64,000 bases of DNA, taken from the NCBI RefSeq assembly GCF_900199705.1, contig NZ_LT904908.1:922530-986529 (forward strand). The letters run 5' to 3'. The position numbers and the translations under genes are program-made. Shown piece by piece: positions 17,600 to 27,246 of the stretch (position 1 is the first letter of the stretch; every line of letters starts with the position of its first letter). The notes beneath the pieces are model-generated. The model was not told the DNA's origin, did not search any database, and saw only the letters and a list, made by a program, of their open reading frames with translations. This DNA is from Collinsella provencensis (GTDB taxonomy: Bacteria; Actinomycetota; Coriobacteriia; Coriobacteriales; Coriobacteriaceae).

Positions 17600-18025
17600 T
17601 GCCGTACTCCTCATCTTCGTTGTGCCGCATCGACACAGTCTGGCATCACGATGCGCGCCCGCGCGAGAAAGCACGGACGTATGTATGTTCCCCCAGCTGA
17701 CCTGGTTTTTGACCCCACACTTGCGCACTGGGACGTTTGCTCCGCCACCGCGATGGCTTCACGACTAGCCCGCTCGCCCGCGAGGCGGTATTGCCTCAAA
17801 AAAATAAAACGAGCGGTGCGACTGACTTCTAGGACGCGCCATGATCGCCCTCGCGCGCACGCGAAGACTTACGTGGATCCCTTTGACCGCGTCTGTCTTG
17901 GACTAGGGAGAGCGCTCACAGCAAACGCCACGAAAAAGCTCGCCCGCAACCACAGCCTGGAAGGAACTAACGGAACAGTATACCGCAGCTCATAATGGGT
18001 TGTATTAGATTCGACCAATCGAAAA
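17600..18025. other. Intergenic region, no gene supported
   Basis: About 425 bases between the start of the binding-protein gene and the end of comF. It should hold the promoter of the lipoprotein gene. Frames across it show no conserved protein features, and I see no strong terminator or riboswitch. Confidence 0.4.
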
Positions 18026-18907
18026 CTATTCACCCCACACGCGGGCAAAAGCGAGGACGTCCACGTGAGTAGCTCCCGCAAGTTTGAGGACGCGTGCCGC
18101 TGCTGATACTGTTGCGCCCGTGGTAATCACATCATCGAGCAGCAGAAGGCGTTTGCCTCGCACCAAATCGGGCGCCACGACAACGTAAACACGTTGCGAC
18201 TGCTCCATGCGCTCTGCACGCGAAAGCTCGCGCTGATCCGCATGACCCCGCTTTGCGAGCACGTCGAGCAAGGGGATTCCCGACTTCCTTGCAAACGCGC
18301 GGGCCACAAGTTCCATATGGTCGAACCCGCGCCTCCGATATGCAGCGGCGGTAACGGGAACAAACGTCACGGCATCTAGCTGCGACAACAACCCGCCATA
18401 ACGTGCGGGGTCCTCATGCTCGGCTGCGCGGGCAGCGGTAAACATCGTGCTCGCGATCTCCTGTGCAAGCCGCTGCTCTCCCCCGTCCTTATACGCGCGC
18501 ACAATGCGTGAAGGCGGCCCCTCGAATACCGTGGCGGCCAAACAGCGATCGTGTGCCAGGTCAATTCCCTCGCACTCCGTGCAGAGCAGCGATCCAAATG
18601 GCGCGCCGCAGCGTACACACGCTTGCGTTGGATCAATTGTCACCATGGCATCGCGGCACTTCTCGCAAATCAACTCTCCTGGTCGCTCGCATGATGCGCA
18701 GCGTGTGGGCGAAAGCAATTCTGCCACCGCCGTGTAAAGACGATCCTTGAGCGCTCGATAACATGAGCTATTGCCAAGTGAACCCCGGTCTGGACATCCT
18801 CTTGCGTTGAGCTTAAACCGCCCAACTTCGGACGCAGCACCTTGCTCGACCTCAAATGTTGCTTCGGGCCGTCTTTCTCCCTTGCCCAACACAGCTCCCC
18901 CTCGCAC
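18026..18907 (-). CDS. ComF family phosphoribosyltransferase-like protein
   Basis: The protein has an N-terminal zinc finger region (CASCERPGELICEKC, then CVRCGAPFGSLLCTECEG) and a C-terminal phosphoribosyltransferase fold. The PRPP-binding motif is LLLLDDVITTGATVSAAARVL. This is the ComF/GntX architecture, needed for DNA uptake during transformation in several bacteria. The true start is unclear: the longest frame begins with GTG at 18907, and a TTG six codons later has GGGGGAG just upstream. The first 60 residues are poorly conserved-looking. A terminator separates it from ricT. Confidence 0.85.
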   Translation of the reverse strand: MRGGAVLGKGERRPEATFEVEQGAASEVGRFKLNARGCPDRGSLGNSSCYRALKDRLYTAVAELLSPTRCASCERPGELICEKCRDAMVTIDPTQACVRCGAPFGSLLCTECEGIDLAHDRCLAATVFEGPPSRIVRAYKDGGEQRLAQEIASTMFTAARAAEHEDPARYGGLLSQLDAVTFVPVTAAAYRRRGFDHMELVARAFARKSGIPLLDVLAKRGHADQRELSRAERMEQSQRVYVVVAPDLVRGKRLLLLDDVITTGATVSAAARVLKLAGATHVDVLAFARVWGE

Positions 18908-18928
18908 CTAATGCCAATCTCAAACAGT

Positions 18929-18968
18929 ATGAAAAAGCCCTCCCCCGCATCATGGCGAGGGAGGGCTG
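18929..18968 (-). terminator. Terminator after ricT
   Basis: On the minus strand AGCCCTCCC and GGGAGGGCT form a strong stem followed by TTTTT. It lies about 42 bases past the ricT stop. Confidence 0.85.
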
Positions 18969-19009
18969 CAGTCTCTGTTAACTGGCAAGCCTGTGGGCGG
19001 CGGCGTCAT

Positions 19010-20614
19010 CTACTCCGCCGAAGGGGCGGCGTCCGAGCCACCATCCTGCTTGGGCTTGCGGTTCCTGCGACGGCGGCGCTTCTTGGGCGCGGCGTCATCT
19101 GCAGCGGGCTTGGGTTCAGAGGCAACGTTCGCACGGGCGCCGCCACCGTCACCGGGGCGACGACGCGGTGCTCCCCCGCCATCGCCAGGACGACGGCGTT
19201 GCACTTGGACTTCGCCATCGGCCAGCTGCTCGGCAACGGAACGCGTGTCGGAGCGATGCGAGCGGGTGCGACGCGACAACTCGTTTGCCTCTTCGCTCTT
19301 GGACGCAGCATTCGCGGTGGTGTGACGGCGGCGACGACGCGTTCCCTGCTCAGAATCGACAGAACGGTCGACTGCAGTTGAAGTGGGACGAGCCTCCTCC
19401 TGCTCAGGCGCAGCCGCACGACGACGGCGACGGCGCGAAGAGGATGGAGCCTCGTCAGTATCGGCGGTGCGCTCATTGCGCTGCGTACGGGTATTGCTCT
19501 GCAAGCGGCTCTGCTTGCCCTGACCCTGATCCTTGCCGGAGCCCTTACGGCCGCGACGACTGCGACCGGAACCGGAAGCGGACACATCCTCATCGGACGT
19601 ACGCTCTTCGTCGTCCACACGACGACGCGGGGCAGACTCGCTCGGCATGATGCGATCGAAGGAGCTCAGGCCATCGCCCACGTCCACGCCGTTCTTACGA
19701 TCGAGCTCCATGAGCGCGAGCGCAAGCTCGGGAGACTCAAGGCTCTCAAGCACGTCACGCGTCACGCAGTCGGGGCGGCACGCACATTTCTGCTGTTCAC
19801 AGCGTTCTTTGTTCTCATCCGTGCAGGTCATGTCCGCCAGGCTCACGCGGAACACCTTACCGCTTTCCAAACGTAGGATAAGCTGCTCACGCGGAGTATC
19901 AAACTCCATGATGCGCGCCTTACCCAGCGGCGTATCGATGAGCGTCTTCTTTTTGGGCGCACGGCTCTTGAAGTCCTTGTACGCCTCGAACTCGTAACGC
20001 AGGCAGCACATCAAGCGCCCGCACACGCCCGAGATCTTGGCGGAATTGAGCGGAAGATCCTGCTCCTTGGCCATGCGGATGCTCACCGGCTCGAACTGGC
20101 CGCCAAAACGCGTGCAGCACAGCTCCTGACCGCAGGTGGCATAGCCTCCCTGCAGGCGCGTTTCGTCGCGCACGCCGATTTGACGCATGTCCACACGCAC
20201 GTGGAAGAACGCAGAAAGGTCCTTTACCAGCTGACGGAAGTCCACGCGATCTTCGGCGGCAAAGTAGAACACGGCTTTCTCGCCACCAAAGAGATACTCC
20301 ACGCCCACGGGCTTCATCTCGAGCCCGTTCTTCTCCACCAAACGGCGGAAGTCAAACATGGCGTCTTCGCCCGCATCGGCCAGGTCATCGGCGCGATCGA
20401 GATCGACTTCGGTGGCAATGCGGACAACGGGTTTGAGCGGAGCCGCGAGCTCCTCTTCCTCGACCTCAAACGGGTCGGCCGTCACCAAACCGATCTCGGT
20501 ACCGCGCTCGGTGGAGCAGATGGCGTAATCACCTTCCACGATGTCGAGATCGCGCGGGTCAAACCACAGCTCATGTGCGGCAAACGAAAATTTGACAGGT
20601 ACAACTACGGGCAT
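19010..20614 (-). CDS. ricT: PSP1-domain protein RicT/YaaT with long basic tail
   Basis: Residues 1-300 are a PSP1 domain: VVPVKFSFAAHELWFDP at the start, VRDETRLQGGYATCGQELCCTRF and GVCGRLMCCLRYE. These Cys clusters match the iron-sulfur ligands of Bacillus YaaT (RicT), part of the Y-complex that stimulates RNase Y processing. A further cluster, CEQQKCACRPDC, is also present. Residues about 327-534 are a disordered Arg/Ser/Ala-rich extension with RRRRRR runs and a tandem RRRPGDGGGA repeat, absent from Bacillus YaaT; RNA binding is plausible. The ATG overlaps the holB stop by one base (TAATG). Confidence 0.9.
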   Translation of the reverse strand: MPVVVPVKFSFAAHELWFDPRDLDIVEGDYAICSTERGTEIGLVTADPFEVEEEELAAPLKPVVRIATEVDLDRADDLADAGEDAMFDFRRLVEKNGLEMKPVGVEYLFGGEKAVFYFAAEDRVDFRQLVKDLSAFFHVRVDMRQIGVRDETRLQGGYATCGQELCCTRFGGQFEPVSIRMAKEQDLPLNSAKISGVCGRLMCCLRYEFEAYKDFKSRAPKKKTLIDTPLGKARIMEFDTPREQLILRLESGKVFRVSLADMTCTDENKERCEQQKCACRPDCVTRDVLESLESPELALALMELDRKNGVDVGDGLSSFDRIMPSESAPRRRVDDEERTSDEDVSASGSGRSRRGRKGSGKDQGQGKQSRLQSNTRTQRNERTADTDEAPSSSRRRRRRAAAPEQEEARPTSTAVDRSVDSEQGTRRRRRHTTANAASKSEEANELSRRTRSHRSDTRSVAEQLADGEVQVQRRRPGDGGGAPRRRPGDGGGARANVASEPKPAADDAAPKKRRRRRNRKPKQDGGSDAAPSAE

Positions 20615-21783
20615 TACAGCGCCTTCCTGATATCGAAGAGCATGACCTCGATGGCCAGCTGGGGGGTAACGTTTCGCGCGATGCGCCACTCGGCGGTTTT
20701 GACCGCGTCGAGTGCGTGAAGAACACCGGCGGTTGTGGTGCGCGCGCACATACGCTCGACCACGTCGGCCACATCCTCGTTCACAAGCTCGCTTTGCGCT
20801 CCCTCAAGCTGTACCAGCACGTCACGCAGCAGCGAACGAACACTCGCCAACGCTTCCATGATACCCGAACGCTCGCGCGCGGAAAGTTCGCGCTTGTTGC
20901 GATCTTCAAGTTGCTTGAGTGCTCCACGAGACAAATAGTCCTGGTTCTGCTCCAAAATGGCCTTTTGCGTGGATTCAACCTCGGCAAGCGGGGCGTGAAT
21001 TGTGAGCATGAGTTCTTTGGTCGTAGCCAAGATGTCCGCCTCGTCGGAATGCGCGAGCATATCCACCGCGCGGACAACGGAACGACGGGCCTCCTGTCTG
21101 TCGGCGCTCTTGAGAAACTCGATGGCGCGTGCGGAGCTGCCCGCTACGGAGAAGGCCATACGGCACCTTTGAGCAGGCAAACCTGTAGCGCGTTCCACCG
21201 CCTTGACCGCCTCATGCGTGGAAAGCGCGCGGAACGGCACGCATTGGCAACGCGAGACGATGGTGGGGAGCATGCTGTCGGCATTGGTACCCAACAGGAT
21301 GAACGTCACGGTCGCAGGGGGTTCCTCGAGCGTCTTGAGCAGGGCGTTTGCCGTGTTGGCACGCAGCTGCTCCGCACGGTCGATAATATAGACCTTGCGC
21401 TTGGCGCGAATCGGCGCAAGCGCAACGTCCTCAAGCAGCTCACGCGTCTGGGCGATGAGGTAACCCGTCGCAGACTCGGGCGCGAGATAATGTACATCCG
21501 GATGCGTATGGCGGGAAACACGCTGGCAGTGGTCGCAGGTGCCACAGGCGGGTGAGGGACTCGCGCCGGATTCGCCGCCGACGCCCGACGAAGCTCTGTT
21601 TTCACACAACAGAGCCTGGGCGAGTGCCCAAGCGGCGTCAAGCTTGCCTGATCCAGGTGCGCCGAGAAACAGATAGGCATGGCTCGTGCGCCCCTGTGCC
21701 ACCGCACGGGCAAGAAAGTCGCGTACGCGCGGCTGCGTGGAAAGCTGGCTCAGCAGACTCTTATCCAATCCGGCATTGTTCAC
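20614..21783 (-). CDS. holB: DNA polymerase III delta-prime subunit
   Basis: The 389-residue AAA+ clamp-loader subunit contains HAYLFLGAPGSGKLDAAWALAQ (Walker A region), a zinc module (CGTCDHCQRVSRHTHPDVH), YIIDRAEQLRANTANALLKTLEEPP (Walker B and following helix) and SRCQCVPFRAL. It helps load the beta sliding clamp on DNA. The start is GTG at 21783 with AGGAGGTG upstream. It lies between tmk and ricT; the order tmk, holB, yaaT matches that in Bacillus and other Gram-positives, which supports all three calls. Confidence 0.93.
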   Translation of the reverse strand: MNNAGLDKSLLSQLSTQPRVRDFLARAVAQGRTSHAYLFLGAPGSGKLDAAWALAQALLCENRASSGVGGESGASPSPACGTCDHCQRVSRHTHPDVHYLAPESATGYLIAQTRELLEDVALAPIRAKRKVYIIDRAEQLRANTANALLKTLEEPPATVTFILLGTNADSMLPTIVSRCQCVPFRALSTHEAVKAVERATGLPAQRCRMAFSVAGSSARAIEFLKSADRQEARRSVVRAVDMLAHSDEADILATTKELMLTIHAPLAEVESTQKAILEQNQDYLSRGALKQLEDRNKRELSARERSGIMEALASVRSLLRDVLVQLEGAQSELVNEDVADVVERMCARTTTAGVLHALDAVKTAEWRIARNVTPQLAIEVMLFDIRKAL

Positions 21784-21918
21784 GAACGCACCTCCTTTTG
21801 CATCTCAGAGCGCATCGATACATAGCGGCAACAGGGCTATCATACTCGCACAAAATGTTACGCTGGCAGGTACTCGAACGGGCTTAGGTCCGTTTACATC
21901 AACAGGGCATATTGGGCG

Positions 21919-22569
21919 CTAAATCTTGATACCCGCACCGCGCACAACCTTCACCGTTTGCTCGAACACCGCTTCGATATCCTGCGCAGCATCAATGAGC
22001 TTCACGCGCTGCGGCTCCTCTAAAGCAAGCGTGCGAAAGCCCTCGGCAACCTTGCGCTGAAACTCCAAGCCTTTGAGCTCCAAGCGATCTTCCGCCTCAC
22101 GTCCAGAGCGACGACGATACGCCTGCTCAACATCTAGGTCATACACCAGCGTGAGATCGGGATGGCATCCATCAACAGCGATGGCGTTGGCATGGGAAAC
22201 CATAGTGCGGTCGAGCCCGTCGGCAAACGACTGGTAGGCGGTGGTGGAGTCGTAAAAACGGTCGCATACCACCGTGCGTCCGGCGGCCCGCGCAGGGGCA
22301 ATGACCTCGTGCACGAGCTGGGCGCGAGCCGCCTCGTACAGCAGGAGCTCGCAAACGTCACCCATCTCTCCGTTTGACGGGTCGAGCAATACAGCGCGGA
22401 TCTGCTCGGAGATCTTCACGCCACCTGGCTCGCGCAGGCGCAGCACGTCGTGACCCGCATCCTCGAGAGCACGCACCAACAGCTCCGCTTGGGTGGATTT
22501 ACCGCAGCCATCGATCCCCTCAAGGGTGATAAACAAACCCTGATGCTCCTTTGACACGTATGAGTTCAC
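21919..22569 (-). CDS. tmk: Thymidylate kinase
   Basis: The enzyme phosphorylates dTMP to dTDP. It shows the P-loop FITLEGIDGCGKST, the DR(F/Y) segment CDRFYDSTTAYQ and the LID-type region RRRSGREAEDRLE. The longest frame starts with GTG at 22569 (216 residues), but a TTG at 22536 has AAAGGAG nine bases before it and would give the usual short N-terminus, so it may be the real start. It lies 42 bases after topA and 135 before holB, all on the minus strand. Confidence 0.93.
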   Translation of the reverse strand: MNSYVSKEHQGLFITLEGIDGCGKSTQAELLVRALEDAGHDVLRLREPGGVKISEQIRAVLLDPSNGEMGDVCELLLYEAARAQLVHEVIAPARAAGRTVVCDRFYDSTTAYQSFADGLDRTMVSHANAIAVDGCHPDLTLVYDLDVEQAYRRRSGREAEDRLELKGLEFQRKVAEGFRTLALEEPQRVKLIDAAQDIEAVFEQTVKVVRGAGIKI

Positions 22570-22611
22570 GTAAACCGTCCCAATCCGATTCTTATTCGAA
22601 AGTAATGCGCG

Positions 22612-25143
22612 TTATGCCTTCTTCTTTGCAGCGGATTTCTTCGCCGTTGCCTTCTTGGCACCCGGCTTCTTTGCAGCCGTAGCCTTACCACGTCCACGTG
22701 CCGGCTTTTTCTCCTTGCTCGGGCAATCCATGTTCACGCAAATGCGCCATGGACCACGAGCCGTCTCGACCACGACCACGGGTGCGCCGCAATGCTCGCA
22801 AACCTCGCCAGTTGCCGAAAGCTTGCCGCGTGCGGGCAGCGGATAGCTCACGCCGCACTCTTCGTAGTTGGTGCAACGAATAAAACGCTTGCCGCTGCGC
22901 TCGCTCTTGTGAGCGATCAGGTCTCCATGTCGGCCCGCCTCGGCGCACACCGCGCACTCGCCCACTTTGAGATCGGGCTCGAAGTTGGTGGGACACTGCG
23001 GGTTCACGCACTGCTCATACGCCTTGCTGCGGAACGGCTGGCACTTGATGCGCGGTGCGCCGCATTCGGGACACACGGCGGCCTCGCCCTCAAGTGGGCT
23101 CACCTTCACACCGCTCGGCACGGGATACGTAACGTCGCACTCGGGCCAACCCATACAACCGATAAAGCTGCCACGCGTCTTGGCGGAAGTCTTCATCACG
23201 AGGTCCTTGCCGCACTTGGGGCACGCGCCCACGCGGGCATCCGCTGTCACGGCGTCGCTAATCGCCTCACCCAGATCGTCCTTGTGGGCAATCAAATCGT
23301 CGAGCATGCCGGCGAGCAGCGCACGCGAGTGCTCAACAACGTGATCCTGCGTATCCTTGCCCTCGGCAACCTGCGTCATGTCGTTATCAAGCTCAGCGGT
23401 CATGTCGGGCGTGGTAATGCGCGGCGCAAATTCGGAAAGCGCATCGATGATCGCCATGCCGAGCTGACTCGGCTCGATGGGGTCGTTCTTGAGATACTTC
23501 ACCGCGTACAGGCGCTCGATGATGCTCGCACGCGTGGACTTGGTGCCCAGGCCACGCTTTTCCATCTCCTGCACGAGTTTGCCCTGACTGTAACGTGCGG
23601 GCGGCTCGGTCTGCTTGGCCTCGAGTTTGATGTCATGCACATCAACGACATCGCCCTCGGACAGCGCCGGCAGCTGCTCGTCACGCTTGAGACCATACGG
23701 ATACGCCTCACGGAAGCCAGCATCGACCAGCACGTCGCCACTCGCGGTAAACGGCTCGCCCGCCACGTCGATGGAAAGCTTGGTGTTCTCGATGGTCGCC
23801 GGACCCATAAGCGTGGCCAAAAAGCGGCGCGCGATGAGGTCATAAAGCTTGCGATCCGCACCGGAGAGCGTGGTGGGATCGCCCTGGCCTGTGGGATGGA
23901 TAGGCGGATGGTCGGTGGTCTCCACCTTGCCACGCGTGGGTGTGAGCGGACCGGCAAGCACCTTCTTGCACACGGGCGCCAACGCAGGCGATTCGGAAGC
24001 AAGGTCCTTCACGATGCCAGCAATGTCAAGACTCTTGGGATACACCGTGTTGTCGACACGCGGGTAGGAGATAAAGCCACTCATGTAGAGAGACTCGGCA
24101 ATGCGCATGGTGCGCGCAGGTGAAATACCCTCAGCCGCAGCTGCAGCCTGCAGGGATGTGGTGTTGAACGGCACGGGTGGCGCCTGCTTACGAGAGCGCT
24201 TTGTCACCGTGGTAACCGTGCCCGTTTTTGCACCATCTACGTGCTTAAACGCCAATTCCGCAGCAGCCTTGTCAGAGAAGCGCCCCGCCGCATGGGAAAT
24301 CTTGAACTCGTCATCGCCGTGAGCAGCCATGCCGCGAATGAGCCAGTAGTCCTCGGGGACAAACGCCAAACGCTCGCGCTCGCGCTCAACCACCAAAGCG
24401 AGCGTTGGCGTTTGCACGCGACCGGCAGAGCGGACGTTGCCAAAACCGCCAAACTTTGCAAGCGTGAGATAGCGCGTGAGAACTGCACCCCAAATGAGGT
24501 CGATATATTGGCGCGACTCTCCCGCATCGGCAAGGTTCTGGTCGAGCTCCACAAGGTTGGCAAAAGCCTCCGTTACTTCGCCTTTGATAAGCGCGGAATA
24601 ACGAGCGCGACTCGCGGGCAAATCGGGAGCAACCTCGCGCACCATGTTGAGCGCGTCGGCACCGATAAGCTCGCCCTCACGGTCGAAGTCCGTAGCGATA
24701 ACCACCGAGTCTGCCTTCTTGGCAAGGTTTTTGAGAACGCGAATAATCTCCTTCTCGGCGGGGAGCTTTACGATGGGGGCCCAGGTAAGATACGGCAGAC
24801 TCTCGACCTTCCAGCCCTTAATGGAGATGCCGTTTGCCAGATACGGCTTGCGCTTGGTGTCATACGGCGGACGGGCAAGGCCATCCGGCACGTCAGCAGC
24901 TAGGACCTCCCCTTCCTCCGTTACGCTGTACCAGCCGTTTTTCTTGTCAAACAGAATCTCATCGGGGAAGTCGGGGGCAAGGATGTGACCGGCAAGACCC
25001 ATCGAGACCCACTCCTCACCGTCAACGGTAAAGCGGTAGACCTGGGTGTTGTAAACCTTATCTGCCTTGGGTTTGCCGGTATCAGCCAAAAGCTGCGCGA
25101 TTTTTTGCGCGGCGATGTTTTTCTCTGCGACGACGAGCTTCAC
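22612..25143 (-). CDS. topA: DNA topoisomerase I (type IA)
   Basis: The 843-residue enzyme relaxes negative supercoils. A Toprim domain occupies residues 1-165 with TDFDREGE (151-158) holding the metal-binding acidic residues. The catalytic tyrosine is Tyr360 in FISYPRVDNT. Later come the GLGTKSTRASIIERL motif and four zinc-ribbon units (starting at CPKCGK, CPECGA, CAVC and CEHCGA). The last 30 residues are a Lys/Ala/Pro histone-H1-like tail, common in actinobacterial TopA. The N-terminal half has an archaeal-type look (SLPYLTWAPIVKLPAEKE). The start is GTG at 25143 behind AGAAGGAG. Confidence 0.93.
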   Translation of the reverse strand: MKLVVAEKNIAAQKIAQLLADTGKPKADKVYNTQVYRFTVDGEEWVSMGLAGHILAPDFPDEILFDKKNGWYSVTEEGEVLAADVPDGLARPPYDTKRKPYLANGISIKGWKVESLPYLTWAPIVKLPAEKEIIRVLKNLAKKADSVVIATDFDREGELIGADALNMVREVAPDLPASRARYSALIKGEVTEAFANLVELDQNLADAGESRQYIDLIWGAVLTRYLTLAKFGGFGNVRSAGRVQTPTLALVVERERERLAFVPEDYWLIRGMAAHGDDEFKISHAAGRFSDKAAAELAFKHVDGAKTGTVTTVTKRSRKQAPPVPFNTTSLQAAAAAEGISPARTMRIAESLYMSGFISYPRVDNTVYPKSLDIAGIVKDLASESPALAPVCKKVLAGPLTPTRGKVETTDHPPIHPTGQGDPTTLSGADRKLYDLIARRFLATLMGPATIENTKLSIDVAGEPFTASGDVLVDAGFREAYPYGLKRDEQLPALSEGDVVDVHDIKLEAKQTEPPARYSQGKLVQEMEKRGLGTKSTRASIIERLYAVKYLKNDPIEPSQLGMAIIDALSEFAPRITTPDMTAELDNDMTQVAEGKDTQDHVVEHSRALLAGMLDDLIAHKDDLGEAISDAVTADARVGACPKCGKDLVMKTSAKTRGSFIGCMGWPECDVTYPVPSGVKVSPLEGEAAVCPECGAPRIKCQPFRSKAYEQCVNPQCPTNFEPDLKVGECAVCAEAGRHGDLIAHKSERSGKRFIRCTNYEECGVSYPLPARGKLSATGEVCEHCGAPVVVVETARGPWRICVNMDCPSKEKKPARGRGKATAAKKPGAKKATAKKSAAKKKA

Positions 25144-25426
25144 GGATGCTCCTTCTAAGCCGGGAATCCGGCACTGTATATATAGTGTGCTGTCGGCTCA
25201 CTATACACGAGTTACCATCGCTGCGCGAAATGACCATCGAGCACGCCGGGCCGCCCAACACGAATCCGAGATAAATCCGACACACTGGAACGCGCTTGTT
25301 CGACGTGTCAAACGAAAAAATAAATCCCTGTTGCAGCGCGCATTTGAAACCGGCGATTGCCATGTGCCCAACATTGAAACCAGGCCATTCGCATCGCGCT
25401 ACGCGCCGCGGAGATACAGGTTCTTA

Positions 25427-25566
25427 AAAAATGACGGAAATGCATAATTCATCTTCGTATTCCCGAGTAGACGGCAATTTTGAACTGCAAAACCGCAGGT
25501 GAGAGGAGTATAGAATTCGCCTCTACTCGCTAGATCCGAAAAGATTTGCGCATTTCCGTCATTTTT
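25427..25566. repeat. Palindromic element bounded by 17-bp perfect inverted repeats
   Basis: AAAAATGACGGAAATGC (25427-25443) is repeated exactly in inverted orientation at 25550-25566. The 106 bases between them carry a second inverted pair, CGAGTAGA/TCTACTCG, so the whole unit could fold into one long hairpin. It has no coding potential. It may be a MITE-like or REP-like intergenic repeat, a structured RNA, or an invertible segment. Confidence 0.65.
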
Positions 25567-25568
25567 GA

Positions 25569-25610
25569 AATGAAAGGCCGCTTGCATTCAAATGCAAGCG
25601 GCCTTTCATT
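25569..25610 (-). terminator. Strong hairpin terminator after tatC
   Basis: A perfect 20-base-pair stem (25569-25588 with 25591-25610, core GGCCGCTTGC/GCAAGCGGCC) lies 36 bases past the tatC stop. The tails are T-rich (CCTTTCATT) rather than pure T runs, so it probably acts in both directions. Confidence 0.75.
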
Positions 25611-25645
25611 CAACTTTGCACTCAACGGTGGCTCAATAACGAGCG

Positions 25646-26440
25646 CTACTCCTCATCGTCCTCGTCATCGAAGAACAGGCCCAGGCGGGACGTGGTAAGA
25701 CCCTCTTTGCCGTCGCGCGCCAGCACCACAAAACGGGTGATGAACAGAGCGACTTCGTAGAGCGAGAGCATGACCGCATACATGAACATCAACGTGACCG
25801 GAGAGGCGTCGGGCGTGATGGACGCCGAGACCACGAGCATGATCACGTAAATGTAGCGCCAGGCAGCGCGGAACGAAGCATAGGGCACAATGTGGAATAC
25901 AGCCAGGTAGAACACGATAAGCGGCAACTCGAACGCCACGCCGAAACCAATCATGAGCAGCATCTCGATGTTGAGGTAGTTCTCAAGATCGGGAAGTGCG
26001 GCGGCAATGGTGCTCGTCTCGTTAATCATCCACTCAAACGCAGCAGGAACAATGAAGAAGTAGCAGAAAATCGCACCGGCAAAGAAGAGCGCCGTTGCGA
26101 TCAAAACCGTGGGCACCACCCATTTACGCTCGTTCGGCTTAAGCGCAGGAAGGAAGAACCCGAGAATCTGCCAGACGATCATGGGCGTGCACATGACAGC
26201 CGCGACCTTGACCGCCAAGCCAAACTTGATGGCAAAGCCGCCCAGCGACGACATGATGTACAAATCCGTGCCCTTGGGCAGGAACGGCATGATGGGGTCT
26301 TTGAGAATATCAACGAGCACCGGCGTAGCGAAATACATGAACACGGTGGCGATAATGATGGAGACGATCACGATGGTGAGGCGGCGGCGCAGCTCACCGA
26401 GGTGGTCCATAAGCGGCATTCGCGCAGGTCCGATGGGCAT
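25646..26440 (-). CDS. tatC: Sec-independent protein translocase TatC
   Basis: The 264-residue, six-helix membrane protein is the receptor for twin-arginine signal peptides. It begins with the conserved MPLMDHLGELRRRLTIVIVSI and includes the FFLPALKPNERKW loop, PAAFEWM and the ITPDASPVTLMFMY region with the typical Pro-Asp. The C-terminus is acidic. Its ATG overlaps the tatA stop by one base (TAATG), so the pair is translationally coupled. Confidence 0.96.
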   Translation of the reverse strand: MPIGPARMPLMDHLGELRRRLTIVIVSIIIATVFMYFATPVLVDILKDPIMPFLPKGTDLYIMSSLGGFAIKFGLAVKVAAVMCTPMIVWQILGFFLPALKPNERKWVVPTVLIATALFFAGAIFCYFFIVPAAFEWMINETSTIAAALPDLENYLNIEMLLMIGFGVAFELPLIVFYLAVFHIVPYASFRAAWRYIYVIMLVVSASITPDASPVTLMFMYAVMLSLYEVALFITRFVVLARDGKEGLTTSRLGLFFDDEDDEE

Positions 26441-27114
26441 TACTGCTCACCCCCCTCTGCGGCGGGGTCGGTGGAGGCATCTTCTGCCTTCACACTCATA
26501 TCTTCAGCAGTGGCGGTAGCAGAGGCGTCGTCCGCAACAGGGGCAGCCGTATCCTCAGCAACCTCTTCCGTCTTCGCCTTTGCCTGAGCAGCAGGATCGA
26601 CGGCCCTGCGGCGGCGTCCGCTCCGGGCGTACAGGTCTTCGGTGGTGCGAATCACGGGCTGTTCCGCAACAGCGGGTTCAGGGGCATCCTCAACCTCGGG
26701 AGCAGTAGTTTCGCCCTCGACAGCAACCTCTTCTGCAGGCCCACCGGCAGCATCCGTAACATCAGTCGTCTTGGCGGCCTCTGCCTCGGCTTTCTCAGCC
26801 GCCAAACGAGCACGACGCTCGGCAAACGTCTCTTTACGAGCCGGCTCAGTAGCCGTGCCCTCACCTGCAGGCACATCGGCATCGGAGTCGTCATCGACGG
26901 CAACGCCCGCCTTCTTGGCACCTGACTGCGCAGCCGCAGCCATGGGATCGACGACCTCGGTCTGCACGACAGCGGTCAGCTTTTCCTGCGTCTCGCGGAA
27001 CTGACGCAGCGCGCGACCGATGGTGCGCCCCATCTGGGGCAGCTTGTCGGGCCCAAACAGCAAAAAGCCGAAGACCAAAATGATGGCAAGCTCAGTTGAG
27101 CCAATTCCAAACAC
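26440..27114 (-). CDS. tatA: Twin-arginine translocase TatA/TatB-family subunit
   Basis: The protein starts VFGIGSTELAIILVFGFLLFGPDKLPQMGR, the single membrane helix plus amphipathic helix of TatA/B. A long Ala/Glu/Thr-rich acidic extension follows (about 160 residues), unlike classical TatA. The start is taken as GTG at 27114 because GGAGGAG lies five bases upstream; an upstream GTG at 27132 would place that ribosome site inside the gene. It forms the protein-conducting part of the Tat system with TatC. Confidence 0.9.
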   Translation of the reverse strand: MFGIGSTELAIILVFGFLLFGPDKLPQMGRTIGRALRQFRETQEKLTAVVQTEVVDPMAAAAQSGAKKAGVAVDDDSDADVPAGEGTATEPARKETFAERRARLAAEKAEAEAAKTTDVTDAAGGPAEEVAVEGETTAPEVEDAPEPAVAEQPVIRTTEDLYARSGRRRRAVDPAAQAKAKTEEVAEDTAAPVADDASATATAEDMSVKAEDASTDPAAEGGEQ

Positions 27115-27246
27115 GAAACTCCTCCAAGACACATCACACGGGATACTGCGCGCTATGCGAACAAGTCGTCCGCAAAAGACGGCAATTGTAGAAGTATACC
27201 GCGCCGTCGTGCTTTATCAAACAAAAGCGACGGACTTGCATCTAAT

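Larger units (their letters stand above)
25144..25645. other. Intergenic region upstream of topA
   Basis: About 500 bases without a gene. Near topA it has a palindrome CACTGTATATATAGTG-type sequence (around 25170-25190) and a possible extended -10 (TGTATAGT, minus strand). Further right lie the 17-base inverted repeat element and the terminator described separately. Confidence 0.5.

Noticed and set aside
25569-25610. Riboswitch or ncRNA
   Set aside because: It is a simple perfect hairpin directly behind tatC and fits a terminator.
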